Source: an uncultured Rikenellaceae bacterium
GTDB taxonomy: Bacteria > Bacteroidota > Bacteroidia > Bacteroidales > Rikenellaceae
Length of the DNA: 25,032 bases
Assembly: GCA_947074135.1 (NCBI GenBank)
Contig: CAMTOL010000003.1
Span: 1 to 25,032, forward strand
Reading direction: 5' to 3'
The notes under the pieces are model-generated. The model was not told the DNA's origin, ran no database searches, and was given only the letters and a program-made list of their open reading frames with translations. Each line of letters opens with the position of its first letter. Position 1 is the stretch's first letter. Positions 15,676 through 24,241 of the stretch are shown here, one piece after another. The translations under genes were made by a program, and so were the position numbers.

Positions 15676-15710
15676 TAGTTCATAAGAAGTATATTTTGAC
15701 TTAGCAATAA

Positions 15711-15745
15711 AAAGTCATCGAAGATATTTAGTTTTCGATGACTTT
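15711..15745. terminator. Bidirectional terminator between esterase and bacterioferritin
   Basis: AAAGTCATCGAA (15711-15722) pairs perfectly with TTCGATGACTTT (15734-15745), a 12-bp stem with an 11-nt loop. T-rich tails occur on both strands (plus TTTATTTGTTTT, minus TTTTTATTG), serving the two convergent genes. Confidence 0.8.
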
Positions 15746-15779
15746 ATTTGTTTTATAGTAGATGCTTTTTTAGCGCAAA

Positions 15780-16280
15780 TTAGCTCTCTTTTCCTGCTAT
15801 AATTGATTTGCTGTGCTCGATTGATTGGAGTGCAAGGTAGCTGCTGCTGAATTTTTCGAGATTATCTTTTTCGGTTTCAAACTGGTCGAGGTGCTTCTCT
15901 TCGTCCGCTAATATATCCTCGAAAACCTTTTTGCTAACAGCATCTTCGTTTGTGGCACACTCTTTAGCCCATTTATTATAGTGTTCGATAGATATATTTT
16001 CAAGGTCGTCCGATTTAAGTAGCATCTTGTCGGGATCGGTAATCTTTTCAACACCTGCCGACCATTTCATCTCAACCTCTCCTTTGAGAAATAGTATCCT
16101 TTCGGCAAGTTGTTCGACGTGCTGCATCTCTTTGATTGCGGTACGGTGAAATAGTGATGCAAGTAGGTCGTAGCCCATATCCTCGCAGTGGAAGTGGAAG
16201 TACATATATTGATGTACGGCTGTTAGTTCTTCGGCAACTGCACGATTGAGCAGTTCGATACTTTTCTCTCTGTGAATCAT
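15780..16280 (-). CDS. bfr: Bacterioferritin
   Basis: An iron-storage and detoxifying ferritin that assembles into a 24-mer, 166 residues. The ferroxidase ligands fall at the same numbers I recall for E. coli Bfr: Glu18, Glu51, His54, Glu94, Glu127 and His130, with Tyr25 also present. Met52 within KEMQH is the haem axial ligand position, so this is a haem-type bacterioferritin and not a plain ferritin or Dps. EELTAVHQYMY and DEEKHLD are family blocks. No bacterioferritin-associated ferredoxin is adjacent. The gene is single, with 65 nt to the GH127 stop codon upstream. No Fur-box-like sequence was recognised. Confidence 0.92.
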   Translation of the reverse strand: MIHREKSIELLNRAVAEELTAVHQYMYFHFHCEDMGYDLLASLFHRTAIKEMQHVEQLAERILFLKGEVEMKWSAGVEKITDPDKMLLKSDDLENISIEHYNKWAKECATNEDAVSKKVFEDILADEEKHLDQFETEKDNLEKFSSSYLALQSIEHSKSIIAGKES

Positions 16281-16345
16281 AGTCTTTTTAGTTTTTTAGA
16301 GTTAAAATTGACTATAATCTACTACAAAAACTATGCAACTTCGAG

Positions 16346-18721
16346 TTAGTTTATCAAACGAATATAGTATATGCCTCCAGTCGAATTTTGTGGTTTTGGC
16401 TTGAGAGTTACCTTGATTGAGGATTTATCCTTTAGTAGCTCTGTTGGTATCCTATACTCAACATTTACAAAATCCTCTTTTCTCCATTTCCACGCTGCAT
16501 TATCTTCAGTAGTGAGTATCTGATTGTCAATATAGATGTCGAACGAGTGACCGTTATCTTCGTTACCCCAGTAGCGCAACATAAGGTTCAGATTTCCTTT
16601 TCCTTTTGTTGATAGAGTGTAGCAAAGATACCCTCCGTCTTTTGCCTCACGCCACACCTCGCCGTTGAAACTACCTGTCGATGAGTTTACTGCCTCCATA
16701 AAGTGGTCGGATTCGGGCTGTTGTTCGCCAGTCGATATTGCATCAACCGTTCTGTTGTCCAACTCCAACATTGCTCTTTCTTGCTCTTCTAGTCGTTGAG
16801 CATCGCTTCTCGACTCTTGAGTTCGCCAGTAGATAATGTAGCGACAGTCGTGAACTCCAAAGAATGGTTCAAGTGTCAGATCGTTATATTTTGGCGAACT
16901 ATACATAGAATTGGGTAGAGTGAAGTTTAGCGGTTTGCTGTTAATTGGACTTAATTTATTGAGCGTAGCCACTATATCTTGGTTGCTACCTATCAGTTGA
17001 GGTGTTTTGAAAGTTGGAAATAGTGCACCGTGAGCAATGTGTGCCATACGACTGCTATCTGCAATTAATCCCACCAACTCTTCTGTTCCAGCTTGTGCCG
17101 CCATCAGAATAGGACCTCGCATAATTGCTACATAGTTTTCGACGTTTGGCATACTCTCCAATCTGAAACTCATTGGAAGTTGCAACTCTATAATATCTCC
17201 ATTTTTCCACTCTCTGTCAACCGATAGATAGGAGCTTGGTGCGGAGTTCTGTTTGTACTCTTTTCCGTTGATTTTAATCTCTAGTTTTTCACACCAGAAT
17301 GGGTGGCGAAATAGTATGGTAGCTCTTTTTTTCTTGTCAGTGGTTATTCGGAGTGTTGTTTTTGTGTCGAAAGGGTAGTTGGTTGTCTGTTCGATGGAGA
17401 TGTTTTTCTCTCTCCAATTGAGTTGGGAAGCTATAAATAGGTTTACAAAGAGAGAATCGCCGTTGTGGGTGTATATAAACTCGCTATACTTACCGTGGTT
17501 CTCCATTCCCGTTCCAACGCAGCACCACATAGCACTGTTAGGTGCAGAATAGACTCGATAATGAGCTGGACGAGCAGAGGTAAAATAGACATATCCTCCG
17601 TGTGTGGGGTGTTGGGTCGAGAGTATATGGTTGTACATTGCTCTTTCGTAGTAGTCGGCGTATTTAGCATCGCCTTTTATCCTGAACAGACCCTCACTCA
17701 ATCGTAACATATTGTAGGTGTTACAAGATTCAGGACCTTCACGGTCATCAATGTAGCTTAGGCAATCGTCAGTAGAGGGGAAATGTTCGCGTCGAGAGTT
17801 TCCTCCAAATGCAAGTGAACGATTATCGACCACTGTATTCCAAAAAAAGTCGGCAGCCGAAGTGAAATCACTGTTCGAACATACCTCGCCTACACGTTGA
17901 TAACCAACAGCTTTGGGTACTTGTGTGTTGGCGTGCATATTGTCGAGGTTGTCCTTATGTGCCAACATGCTGTCATATAGTATTCTGTGCGAGAAGCGTT
18001 TAGCCGCCTCTAGGTATCTTTCGTCGCCACTGATGGCATAGGCGTCTGCAAATGTTTCATTTATTCCTCCAAACTCGTTTGCAAGCATCTGCTCCATCTG
18101 TTCGTCGCTAAGGTTAGATATTAGCTCCACTCCCCAGTCGCAAAACTTCAAGAACATTGTTTTAGCATCTTCACTGCCTCCGTAGAGCCAAGCGTCACGA
18201 AGACCAGCGTACATTTTGTGGATATTGTACCAGGGCACCCAATAGTTCCACACCTCAGACACCTCTCCTTTACTAACCTTGTTCCAGAGCGGTTTGCTGT
18301 TTGGAACTCCACCTAAGTAGCCGTTTGCAGATGCGCTTTGACATCGTTTTAGCTCCTCAATAACGTACTCCATACGCTTTTTGCACTCTTTGTCGCCCGA
18401 AGCTGCATAGTGGATAGCGAGAGCCGAAAGATAGTGTCCGCCAACGTGACCATCAAGCCCGTCCCAACACGAAAAACTAACACCTTTAGGCTCTAGACCT
18501 GCTTCTTTGAGGTAAGGGGCTAATAACCTGTCAGCGTCATAGCTCAACAGTGTATTGATGTTCAGCTCCATAGCGTGTTTGAATGGAGAGTCGAGTAGTT
18601 TAATATCGCTTAGCGGGAATCTGTTTTCGTAGAGCGAAGATTGTGCGTTTGAGTTTATGATTGAGTTTATGCAGAGTGATGAAAGGGTAATAAGAAATAT
18701 GGGTAATTGTTTTATTTTCAT
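16346..18721 (-). CDS. GH127 beta-L-arabinofuranosidase-like protein (DUF1680)
   Basis: A secreted 791-residue glycoside hydrolase with an N-terminal signal peptide (about 1-26, SNAQ). The catalytic (alpha/alpha)6 barrel spans about 35-450, with FSCWDGLDGHVGGHYLSA at 83-100 and YNIHKMYAGLRDAW. The active-site set of the family is present: Glu331 and Cys333 in GPESCNTYN, and Cys400-Cys401 in MWCCVGTGMENH. The GH127 enzyme HypBA1 uses a Zn-bound cysteine nucleophile in this arrangement. Beta-sandwich domains follow, and a C-terminal ~130-residue CBM-like domain ends at GGIYYIRLIN. The likely substrate is beta-L-arabinofuranosides of plant glycoproteins or related glycans. It lies 41 nt after maf, so it may be co-transcribed with maf and the thioesterase gene, an odd housekeeping mix. 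Confidence 0.88.
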   Translation of the reverse strand: MKIKQLPIFLITLSSLCINSIINSNAQSSLYENRFPLSDIKLLDSPFKHAMELNINTLLSYDADRLLAPYLKEAGLEPKGVSFSCWDGLDGHVGGHYLSALAIHYAASGDKECKKRMEYVIEELKRCQSASANGYLGGVPNSKPLWNKVSKGEVSEVWNYWVPWYNIHKMYAGLRDAWLYGGSEDAKTMFLKFCDWGVELISNLSDEQMEQMLANEFGGINETFADAYAISGDERYLEAAKRFSHRILYDSMLAHKDNLDNMHANTQVPKAVGYQRVGEVCSNSDFTSAADFFWNTVVDNRSLAFGGNSRREHFPSTDDCLSYIDDREGPESCNTYNMLRLSEGLFRIKGDAKYADYYERAMYNHILSTQHPTHGGYVYFTSARPAHYRVYSAPNSAMWCCVGTGMENHGKYSEFIYTHNGDSLFVNLFIASQLNWREKNISIEQTTNYPFDTKTTLRITTDKKKRATILFRHPFWCEKLEIKINGKEYKQNSAPSSYLSVDREWKNGDIIELQLPMSFRLESMPNVENYVAIMRGPILMAAQAGTEELVGLIADSSRMAHIAHGALFPTFKTPQLIGSNQDIVATLNKLSPINSKPLNFTLPNSMYSSPKYNDLTLEPFFGVHDCRYIIYWRTQESRSDAQRLEEQERAMLELDNRTVDAISTGEQQPESDHFMEAVNSSTGSFNGEVWREAKDGGYLCYTLSTKGKGNLNLMLRYWGNEDNGHSFDIYIDNQILTTEDNAAWKWRKEDFVNVEYRIPTELLKDKSSIKVTLKPKPQNSTGGIYYIRLIN

Positions 18722-18762
18722 TGAATTATCGGGGTATTTTGAGTTATTTACTTAGGTTGTGA

Positions 18763-19332
18763 TTAAAGTCGTTCTAGCTCCTCCATTAGTGTTGTTGTAG
18801 GCAGACCTACAACGTTGGTGTATTGACCGTTGAACCACTCAATAGCAGCAAGACCTATCCACTCTTGAGCGCCATAGCTTCCTGCCTTGTCAAACGGTTT
18901 ATAGGTGTCGATGTACCACCATAACTGCTCATCTTTGAGTTTGCGGAACTTTACCTCGGTTGTGGTCGATACGGTTCGTTGTTCGGAGTTGGTGCGTAGA
19001 GTGATGCCTGTAATCACTCTGTGAGTGCGACCGTTGAGCTTGCTAAGCATATCGAAAGCATCATCTCTATCTTTAGGCTTACCCATAATCTGCTCGTCGA
19101 GAATAACCACCGTATCGGCAGTTAGCAGCACTTCGCCATCGGCAATCGGTTTTTTGTAGGCTCTGCTCTTGCGACGTGAGAGGTATGGAGCAACGTGCTC
19201 AATGTCGATAGTCGAATTAACAGTTTCGTCAACTTCAAACAACGAAGCTACACGAAAATCAGCCCCTAAGTCTTCGAGTAGCTCCTTGCGACGAGGCGAG
19301 CCGCTGGCTAGTATGATTTTGAAGTTCTTCAT
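18763..19332 (-). CDS. maf: Maf family nucleotide pyrophosphatase
   Basis: A 189-residue house-cleaning enzyme that hydrolyses non-canonical or surplus nucleoside triphosphates (YhdE-type Maf: dTTP/UTP and modified forms). The Maf motifs are present: LASGSPRRKELL (8-19), EVDETV (33-38), LTADTVVILD with Asp73, MGKPKD (83-88), GRTHRVITGI (101-110) and the C-terminal KAGSYGAQEWIG. Length is normal. It lies 16 nt downstream of the thioesterase gene and 41 nt upstream of the GH127 gene on the same strand, suggesting a three-gene transcript. Confidence 0.93.
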   Translation of the reverse strand: MKNFKIILASGSPRRKELLEDLGADFRVASLFEVDETVNSTIDIEHVAPYLSRRKSRAYKKPIADGEVLLTADTVVILDEQIMGKPKDRDDAFDMLSKLNGRTHRVITGITLRTNSEQRTVSTTTEVKFRKLKDEQLWWYIDTYKPFDKAGSYGAQEWIGLAAIEWFNGQYTNVVGLPTTTLMEELERL

Positions 19333-19348
19333 TGTTATTTTGGGTGGG

Positions 19349-19873
19349 TTAAATAGTTATTGTTTGAGGCACAGGTTCGTCGAGGGCTACTCCCCAACCA
19401 AACTCCATAAAGTCGTCTGTAGAACCGCCTGAAATGGTTCCGATTGTCTGTTTTAGATATTTTCCGTAGGCTTTTGCAGCTACTCGTCCGTCGGGTAGGT
19501 AGAGTTCGCCCTCGGCTTCGAATACTCGACTATCATTTCGTGTGATGCGCCCAACAACATAGAGTTGGCACTCAAGCGGAACAGGACGTTTATACTCCAT
19601 TTTAAGCTCCGTTGTCACTCCCCAAATTTCATCGCCACTCTCGCTGTAACAGAAAATGGCTCTGCCAATTGCTTCGTCCATAATGGCGGCAATAACTCCT
19701 CCGTGCAGACGCTCGGGGTAGCTTTGATGCTCGTCCTTGGTCGAGAAAACCGCTATAATCTCTTTGTCTGTTGTTTCGTAGAAACGTGCTTTTAGACCAT
19801 ATTCGTTGCTTAGTCCGCAGATAAAGCAGCTCTTTGAGTTTTTTTGTCGGCGTGTAATAGTATATTGTTTCAT
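19349..19873 (-). CDS. PaaI-type hotdog-fold thioesterase
   Basis: A 174-residue hotdog-fold protein likely to hydrolyse acyl-CoA thioesters in the cytoplasm. The active-site helix LHGGVIAAIMDEAIG (56-70) is the PaaI/4HBT signature, including the HGG and the acidic Asp of the hotdog helix. Before it is a conserved SCFICGLSNEYGL block (15-27) seen in a subgroup of these proteins, with a Cys pair that could bind metal. The beta strands VTTELKMEYKRPV and LYVVGRITRND follow the fold. Natural substrate unknown. It is first in the thioesterase-maf-GH127 run and has a good promoter 38 nt upstream. Confidence 0.83.
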   Translation of the reverse strand: MKQYTITRRQKNSKSCFICGLSNEYGLKARFYETTDKEIIAVFSTKDEHQSYPERLHGGVIAAIMDEAIGRAIFCYSESGDEIWGVTTELKMEYKRPVPLECQLYVVGRITRNDSRVFEAEGELYLPDGRVAAKAYGKYLKQTIGTISGGSTDDFMEFGWGVALDEPVPQTITI

Positions 19874-19910
19874 AAGCTGTGGTTGTAAGAGAGAATCTAT
19901 AAGCTTACGG

Positions 19911-19942
19911 CAAATATAACAAAAAAAAAGGAGTGTAGCAAA
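19911..19942 (-). promoter_or_regulatory. Promoter of the thioesterase-maf-GH127 run, overlapping a terminator
   Basis: On the minus strand, TTTG (plus 19939-19942) and TATATTTG (plus 19911-19918) are separated by exactly 20 bp, a close match to the Bacteroidetes -33/-7 promoter. The -33 box lies in the terminator stem of the upstream U32 gene and the spacer contains its T-run. Confidence 0.65.
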
Positions 19943-19966
19943 GCCTTGTCTGAAAGGTTTTGCTAC
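19921..19966 (-). terminator. Terminator of the U32 family gene
   Basis: On the minus strand a 13-bp stem (plus 19954-19966 with 19935-19947, one G-T type mismatch) is followed by a short spacer and nine Ts (plus A-run 19921-19929). It begins 10 nt after the U32 stop codon. Confidence 0.78.
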
Positions 19967-19975
19967 GGTTTTAAA

Positions 19976-21229
19976 TTAAGACTTCTTGTTTTCGACGAGC
20001 AGATATAATTTGTCGCCTCGGCGTACAAGTTCCGGAGTTGCAATAGAACATAACTCACCCTTTGGAGCCTCGTCAACAGGTTTGAGCGCAACTCGAACCT
20101 CTTCGAGAGTCATCTCAATAGCTCCAGTTGTAGCGCCAATAAAGAGCAATTTGTCGCCCAATTTCAGTGCGTGGGACTCTAGTTTGATTTCAGCCACACC
20201 AATCGAGCCAAAGTAGTTGGTAACTTTACCTGCATAGACTTTTTTCTCGGTTGCCGAACTGCCATAAGCCTTTGTCCACTCTCCGAGTTGGTGTCCTAGG
20301 TAATATCCACCCCAGAAGTCACGATTAAAGACTCTGCGAAGGTCTGTTTTAAGATTTTCGGCAAGTTCCTCGCTGAAGGTGCCGTTGCAAACTGCCTCAA
20401 TAGCTCTATTGTAGGCTCCTCCAACGGTTTTTACATACTCTGCACCACGAGCTCGACCCTCGATTTTGAGAACTCTCACGCCCGAAGCTATAACTATGTC
20501 TAAAAAATCGATAGTGCAGAGGTCTTTTGGTGACATAATATACTGGTTGTCGATTTGTAGTTCTGCGCCAGTTTCGATATCACGAACCTCATATTTTCGG
20601 CGGCATATTTGGCGACACGCACCCTTGTTTGCCGATTTCCACGCTTCGTGCAAACTTAGGTAGCACTTGCCACTGACAGCCATACAGAGTGCACCGTGAG
20701 CAAACATCTCGATACGGATAAGTTCGCCACGAGGACCTCTAATGTCACGTTCGATGATTTGTTCGTAGATGTGTCGTACTTTGTCCATCGACAGTTCGCG
20801 AGCGAGAACTACCACGTCGGCATAGGCGGCGTAGAACTCGACTGCTTCGATGTTTGAGATGTTTAGTTGTGTAGAGAGGTGTATTTCGACACCTTGTTTG
20901 TGCGCCTCGATTAGGGCGGCTTGGTCGCTAACAATTACGGCTGATATGCCCTCGATTTTGGCGCGAGCAACGACTTGACGCATATATGGTAGGTCTTCGT
21001 CGTAGAGGACGGTGTTTATTGTTAGGTATGTTTTGATGTTTTTTTCTTTGCAGAACTGTATGATTTGGGCTAGGTCGTCGAGCGAGAAGTTAACGCTAGA
21101 GGCAGAGCGCATATTTAGTCCTTGGACGCCGAAGTAAATGGCATCGGCACCTGCTTGAGCTGCAGCAGCTAGTGATTCCCAGCTTCCGACAGGTAGCATC
21201 AGTTCAATTTGATAGCGTGTGAAGTTCAT
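19976..21229 (-). CDS. U32 family protein, probable tRNA uridine hydroxylase (TrhP-like)
   Basis: A 417-residue member of the peptidase U32 family. The PROSITE-type signature is intact at 174-192 (EMFAHGALC, then GKCYLS). Cysteines at 182, 189, 205, 209 and 238 (PKDLC) provide the usual ligands for an Fe-S cluster. The N-terminal TIM-barrel part has PVGSWESLAAAAQAGADAIYFG (13-34). Members with this architecture include TrhP/YegQ (5-hydroxyuridine in tRNA), RlhA (rRNA C2501 hydroxylation) and collagenase-like proteins. The length and C-terminal beta-barrel domain (VYAGKVTNYF to the end) favour the TrhP group. True protease activity is doubtful for these proteins. Monocistronic, closed by its own terminator. 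Confidence 0.82.
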   Translation of the reverse strand: MNFTRYQIELMLPVGSWESLAAAAQAGADAIYFGVQGLNMRSASSVNFSLDDLAQIIQFCKEKNIKTYLTINTVLYDEDLPYMRQVVARAKIEGISAVIVSDQAALIEAHKQGVEIHLSTQLNISNIEAVEFYAAYADVVVLARELSMDKVRHIYEQIIERDIRGPRGELIRIEMFAHGALCMAVSGKCYLSLHEAWKSANKGACRQICRRKYEVRDIETGAELQIDNQYIMSPKDLCTIDFLDIVIASGVRVLKIEGRARGAEYVKTVGGAYNRAIEAVCNGTFSEELAENLKTDLRRVFNRDFWGGYYLGHQLGEWTKAYGSSATEKKVYAGKVTNYFGSIGVAEIKLESHALKLGDKLLFIGATTGAIEMTLEEVRVALKPVDEAPKGELCSIATPELVRRGDKLYLLVENKKS

Positions 21230-21278
21230 TTAGAAAAGGTCAAAGAAAAAGAGAGTCAAAAATCAAACAAAACGTCAT

Positions 21279-21417
21279 CAAGTACGAAGTACTTGTCAAA
21301 AGTTTTTGGTTTTCCCTTTTTACAAAAAGGGAAAGTAAAGCGGTTGCCTTAGAGTAATAACGTAAAATCAAAATCCCAAAGCGCAAATCCGCAGGATTTG
21401 TAAGACCTGCGAAGCAG
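21279..21417 (+). repeat. Modular GAA-loop hairpin repeat, fullest copy
   Basis: In order: hairpin 1 CAAGTAC-GAA-GTACTTG (21279-21295), linker TCAAAAGTTTTTGG (21296-21309), and hairpin 2 TTTCCCTTTTT/AAAAAGGGAAA (21311-21334). A spacer with TTAGAGTAAT follows, then tail hairpin CAAATCC-GCA-GGATTTG (21384-21400) and a last hairpin CTGC-GAA-GCAG (21407-21417). It fills the 223-base gap between the U32 and rpiB genes; GTCATC before it resembles the GTCATTC before the 7840 copy. Confidence 0.7.
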
Positions 21418-21452
21418 CTATAGACTAACTTTTAACGGTGAATTCAAATTAT

Positions 21453-21896
21453 TTATAGCTCTATCTTTTCGATTCGGCACTGGTGTCGTCCACCCTCGAA
21501 CTCGCCCTCCAAGAAAGCATCAACAATCTTAGCGCACTCAACCTCGTCGATAAAACGTCCCGGAATGACACAAATATTAGCATCGTTGTGAGTACGAGCA
21601 AGTGTTGCCAACTCAGCCTTCCAACAAATTGCAGCTCTAATGCCTCGGTGGCGGTTTAGAGTCATTGCCATACCGTTTGCTGAACCGCAAAAGGCAAAAC
21701 TATGCCCAACCTCGCCATCGGTCAATCCATTAGCAAGTGCGTGACCGAAGTCTGCATAATCTATCGACTCGTTGCTGTTGCAGCCATAATCCTTAATTGC
21801 ATAGCCAAGTCCAAGCAGATAACCTGCCACAAACTCTTTCATTTCGTAACCTGCGTGGTCTGAGGCCAAACCAATAGGTTTTGTAGTGTCAATCAT
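21453..21896 (-). CDS. rpiB: Ribose 5-phosphate isomerase B
   Basis: A 147-residue RpiB/LacAB-family sugar-phosphate isomerase interconverting ribose 5-phosphate and ribulose 5-phosphate in the pentose phosphate pathway. ASDHAGYEMK (11-20) is the phosphate/substrate loop with Asp13 and His14. FCGSANGMAM carries the catalytic Cys70. His103 in ARTHNDANICVIPGR is the ring-opening histidine. Allose-6-phosphate isomerase activity is also possible in the family. It is a single gene with a -7 box upstream. Confidence 0.94.
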   Translation of the reverse strand: MIDTTKPIGLASDHAGYEMKEFVAGYLLGLGYAIKDYGCNSNESIDYADFGHALANGLTDGEVGHSFAFCGSANGMAMTLNRHRGIRAAICWKAELATLARTHNDANICVIPGRFIDEVECAKIVDAFLEGEFEGGRHQCRIEKIEL

Positions 21897-21932
21897 AGCG
21901 TCAAAAATAGAAAAAAGTTAAATTTCAGAGCG

Positions 21933-21940
21933 CAAAGATA
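21933..21940 (-). promoter_or_regulatory. Possible -7 box of rpiB
   Basis: On the minus strand TATCTTTG matches TAnnTTTG, 36 nt before the rpiB ATG, within GCAAAGATACGAA on the plus strand. No good -33 TTTG is found about 20 bp upstream. The gap before it holds ATTGTCAATTG-type short palindromes (about 21958-21980). Confidence 0.45.
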
Positions 21941-21987
21941 CGAATTTATTTTAATGGTTAATTGTCAATTGTGAATTGTTACTAGCG

Positions 21988-23082
21988 CTACCCTTTTTTG
22001 CGGTAGCTCAGAATTGCCCAAAGGTCGAAAACAAGCGCGAATGCTGAGAGTATCAACAAATCGGTGCGAATGTCAATCAAATTAGCCCCTTTTAAGTAAA
22101 CTGCTCTCATTATGCGTATGAAGTAGGTCAGAGGGTTGAATGTTGCTATCCACTGCGCCCAGCCTGGCATACTAGCCACAGGAGTAAAGAGTCCGCTAAG
22201 TAGCAGCATAATGATAACGAAGAAGAACATTACAAACATTGACTGCTGCATAGTTGCCGAATTAGACGAAATTAGCAGCCCCATACCTGAGATTACGAGC
22301 AAGAAGATGAATGCCGAAGCATAAATCGTTAGGTAGCTACCCACTGCTATTTGAGAGTAGAGCAACCACGCAATTATAAAACTAATGGTTAGTACGATAT
22401 AACCTACGACCCAGAATGGAAAAATTTTCGAGATTATAAAGTTTGTTTTGCTAATTGGCGAAACGTTGATTTGTTCGATTGAGCCCTCCTCTTTTTCTTG
22501 AACAATATTGAGGGCAGGCAGAAAGCCGCACATAATCGTTAGTAGCATCACCATAAGCGCAGGAACCATAAAAAACTTATAGTTTAGAAATGGGTTAAAG
22601 CGATATTGTGAGGCAACCTCAAGCTCTGGTGTAACCTTGACAGGGAAGTGGTCTAGTGCAAATTGCGTTACAATTGATTGGAGGTATTGCGAACCCATTG
22701 AGGCTTTTATAGCATCGACGGCGTTGGCCGAGATGGCTGGAGAGTTGAGTTTACCAAGTTCGAGGTCGCGTCCAAAGTGAGATGGAATGGTTAGAATTAT
22801 ATCGGTTGTTCCCTCCTCAATACCTATCATTGCTTGATCGTAGCTTTGTGGAGTGGCTGTAAGTTGAAAATAGTTCGATGCGCTGATTTGGTCGGTAAGC
22901 CTCGACGATGTGATAGTGTGGTCGTTGTCAACCACTGCCACATTGATATTAAAGACCTCGAGGTTGGCTGCAAAGGGGAGTAGAATCATCATCATTATAG
23001 GCATAGCGACAATTACTCGTGGAATAATAGGATTCCGCAAGATATGTTTAAACTCCTTCTCTAACAAGTATTTTAGAACCAT
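21988..23082 (-). CDS. ABC-2 type exporter permease (YhhJ/YbhR-like), second
   Basis: A 364-residue inner-membrane permease of the ABC-2 family. One TM near the N-terminus (about 18-40, IPRVIVAMPIMMMILLPFAA) is followed by a ~140-residue periplasmic domain. A cluster of TMs follows from about 170, including VPALMVMLLTIMCGFLPAL. The characteristic cytoplasmic coupling segment NIVQEKEEGSIEQINVSPIS lies between the first two TMs of that cluster. This layout matches YbhR/YhhJ-type multidrug exporters working with an ABC ATPase and usually an HlyD-type adaptor. It overlaps the preceding permease by 1 nt, so they are translationally coupled. Substrate unknown. Confidence 0.87.
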   Translation of the reverse strand: MVLKYLLEKEFKHILRNPIIPRVIVAMPIMMMILLPFAANLEVFNINVAVVDNDHTITSSRLTDQISASNYFQLTATPQSYDQAMIGIEEGTTDIILTIPSHFGRDLELGKLNSPAISANAVDAIKASMGSQYLQSIVTQFALDHFPVKVTPELEVASQYRFNPFLNYKFFMVPALMVMLLTIMCGFLPALNIVQEKEEGSIEQINVSPISKTNFIISKIFPFWVVGYIVLTISFIIAWLLYSQIAVGSYLTIYASAFIFLLVISGMGLLISSNSATMQQSMFVMFFFVIIMLLLSGLFTPVASMPGWAQWIATFNPLTYFIRIMRAVYLKGANLIDIRTDLLILSAFALVFDLWAILSYRKKG

Positions 23083-24146
23083 TATAGTCTAATTTTGAAT
23101 TTTTTCAAGCTCACCGCTATTAGCACAATAGCCATTGCAGCGAGTATTACTATCTCTTTGACAACAAAGCTCACGTCAACGCCTTGAATCATCAGTTTGC
23201 GAACACCCTCGATAAACCAGCGAGCAGGGAGTATTGCCGAGATGTATTGCAGAGCTATTGGCATATTATCGACAGGAAACATCATACCCGAAAGCAGTAC
23301 GGTTGGCATCATAAGCACCATACCCGAAATTAGCATTGCCACGACTTGGGTTTTGACGAGCGACGATATGAGTAGCCCTAATGATAGGGTTACAAAGACG
23401 AATAGCACTGAAAAGACAAACAGCCACACAAGACTACCAGCTATTGGTACGTTGAGTACAAAGACTGATAGTAGTAGTATTGTGATAAGGTTGATAATCG
23501 AAATTGTGAGGTATGGGACGATTTTGGCAACTATTAGTAGTAGAGGGTGGACTGGCGATACGAGTAGCACCTCCATTGTTCCCATCTCTTTTTCACGCAC
23601 AATAGAGAGTGAGGTCATCATAGCGCAAATGAGCATCATAATCATACCCATCACTCCGGGCACGAAGTTGTAGGAGCTTTGCATCGAGGGGTTGTAGAGG
23701 AATCGAGTGTCGTTGCGTACAATATCGACGTTGCTTACAGCCGAGTTAGCAATTGCGGTGGCGTAGGCTGTTGTAATCATAGCGGTATTAGGGTCCGATG
23801 CGTCGGTTATGAACTGAACAGAGGGGTGAGTGTCGAAGTCAGAGCCATAGACCACCACTATATCGACGAGTGAGCGTTTGAATAGCGAGTCGATTTGGGT
23901 TGGGGAGTTGAGGTAGTCGGTCAGGGTGAAGTATTCGCTAGCAGCGATTTTCTGTGTTATTTGGTCGGTTAGTTGAGTTTTGCTGGGGTTTAGAACGGCT
24001 ACTCGTGCATTTTTTACTTCGGTAGATATAGCGAAACCAAAGAGTAGTATTTGGACTATGGGCATAGCTAGGAGCAGCAGCATAGTTCGACGATCTCGAA
24101 ATATGTGCAGGAACTCCTTTTTTACGAATATAGCAAACTGCTTCAT
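23082..24146 (-). CDS. ABC-2 type exporter permease (YhhJ/YbhS-like), first
   Basis: A 354-residue paralogue of the neighbouring permease. It has an N-terminal amphipathic stretch VKKEFLHIFRDRRTM, TM1 at about 22-42, a periplasmic domain at about 45-165, and the coupling segment SIVREKEMGTMEVLLVSPV. Four or five further TMs follow with ISSLVKTQVVAMLISG and MPTVLLSGMMFPVDNMP, the latter typical of the family. The two permeases would form a heterodimer energised by the ATPase encoded 281 nt upstream. The gap to that ATPase gene is unusually long for such operons and is filled with repeat DNA. Confidence 0.88.
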   Translation of the reverse strand: MKQFAIFVKKEFLHIFRDRRTMLLLLAMPIVQILLFGFAISTEVKNARVAVLNPSKTQLTDQITQKIAASEYFTLTDYLNSPTQIDSLFKRSLVDIVVVYGSDFDTHPSVQFITDASDPNTAMITTAYATAIANSAVSNVDIVRNDTRFLYNPSMQSSYNFVPGVMGMIMMLICAMMTSLSIVREKEMGTMEVLLVSPVHPLLLIVAKIVPYLTISIINLITILLLSVFVLNVPIAGSLVWLFVFSVLFVFVTLSLGLLISSLVKTQVVAMLISGMVLMMPTVLLSGMMFPVDNMPIALQYISAILPARWFIEGVRKLMIQGVDVSFVVKEIVILAAMAIVLIAVSLKKFKIRL

Positions 24147-24182
24147 AGTGAAATCTAAAATCTATTAAAGAGGGTAAACAGT

Positions 24183-24204
24183 AAAAGTTTTTGGGTGACT
24201 TTTC
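24183..24204 (+). repeat. Partial modular hairpin repeat (linker and half a hairpin)
   Basis: AAAAGTTTTTGG followed by GTGACTTTTC, identical to the start of the 11834 copy but without the returning half of the stem. Confidence 0.5.
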
Positions 24205-24241
24205 TTTTTTATGCCAATTAACAGTTGAAAGTTTGTTTTTA

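Noticed and set aside
21279..21417. CRISPR array
   Set aside because: The repeated hairpins within this gap differ in sequence and are not evenly spaced direct repeats, and no cas genes are present.
23197..23673. 158-codon plus-strand open frame inside the ABC permease gene
   Set aside because: It is antisense to a clear permease gene and has Ser/Thr/Ile-rich composition typical of a shadow frame.
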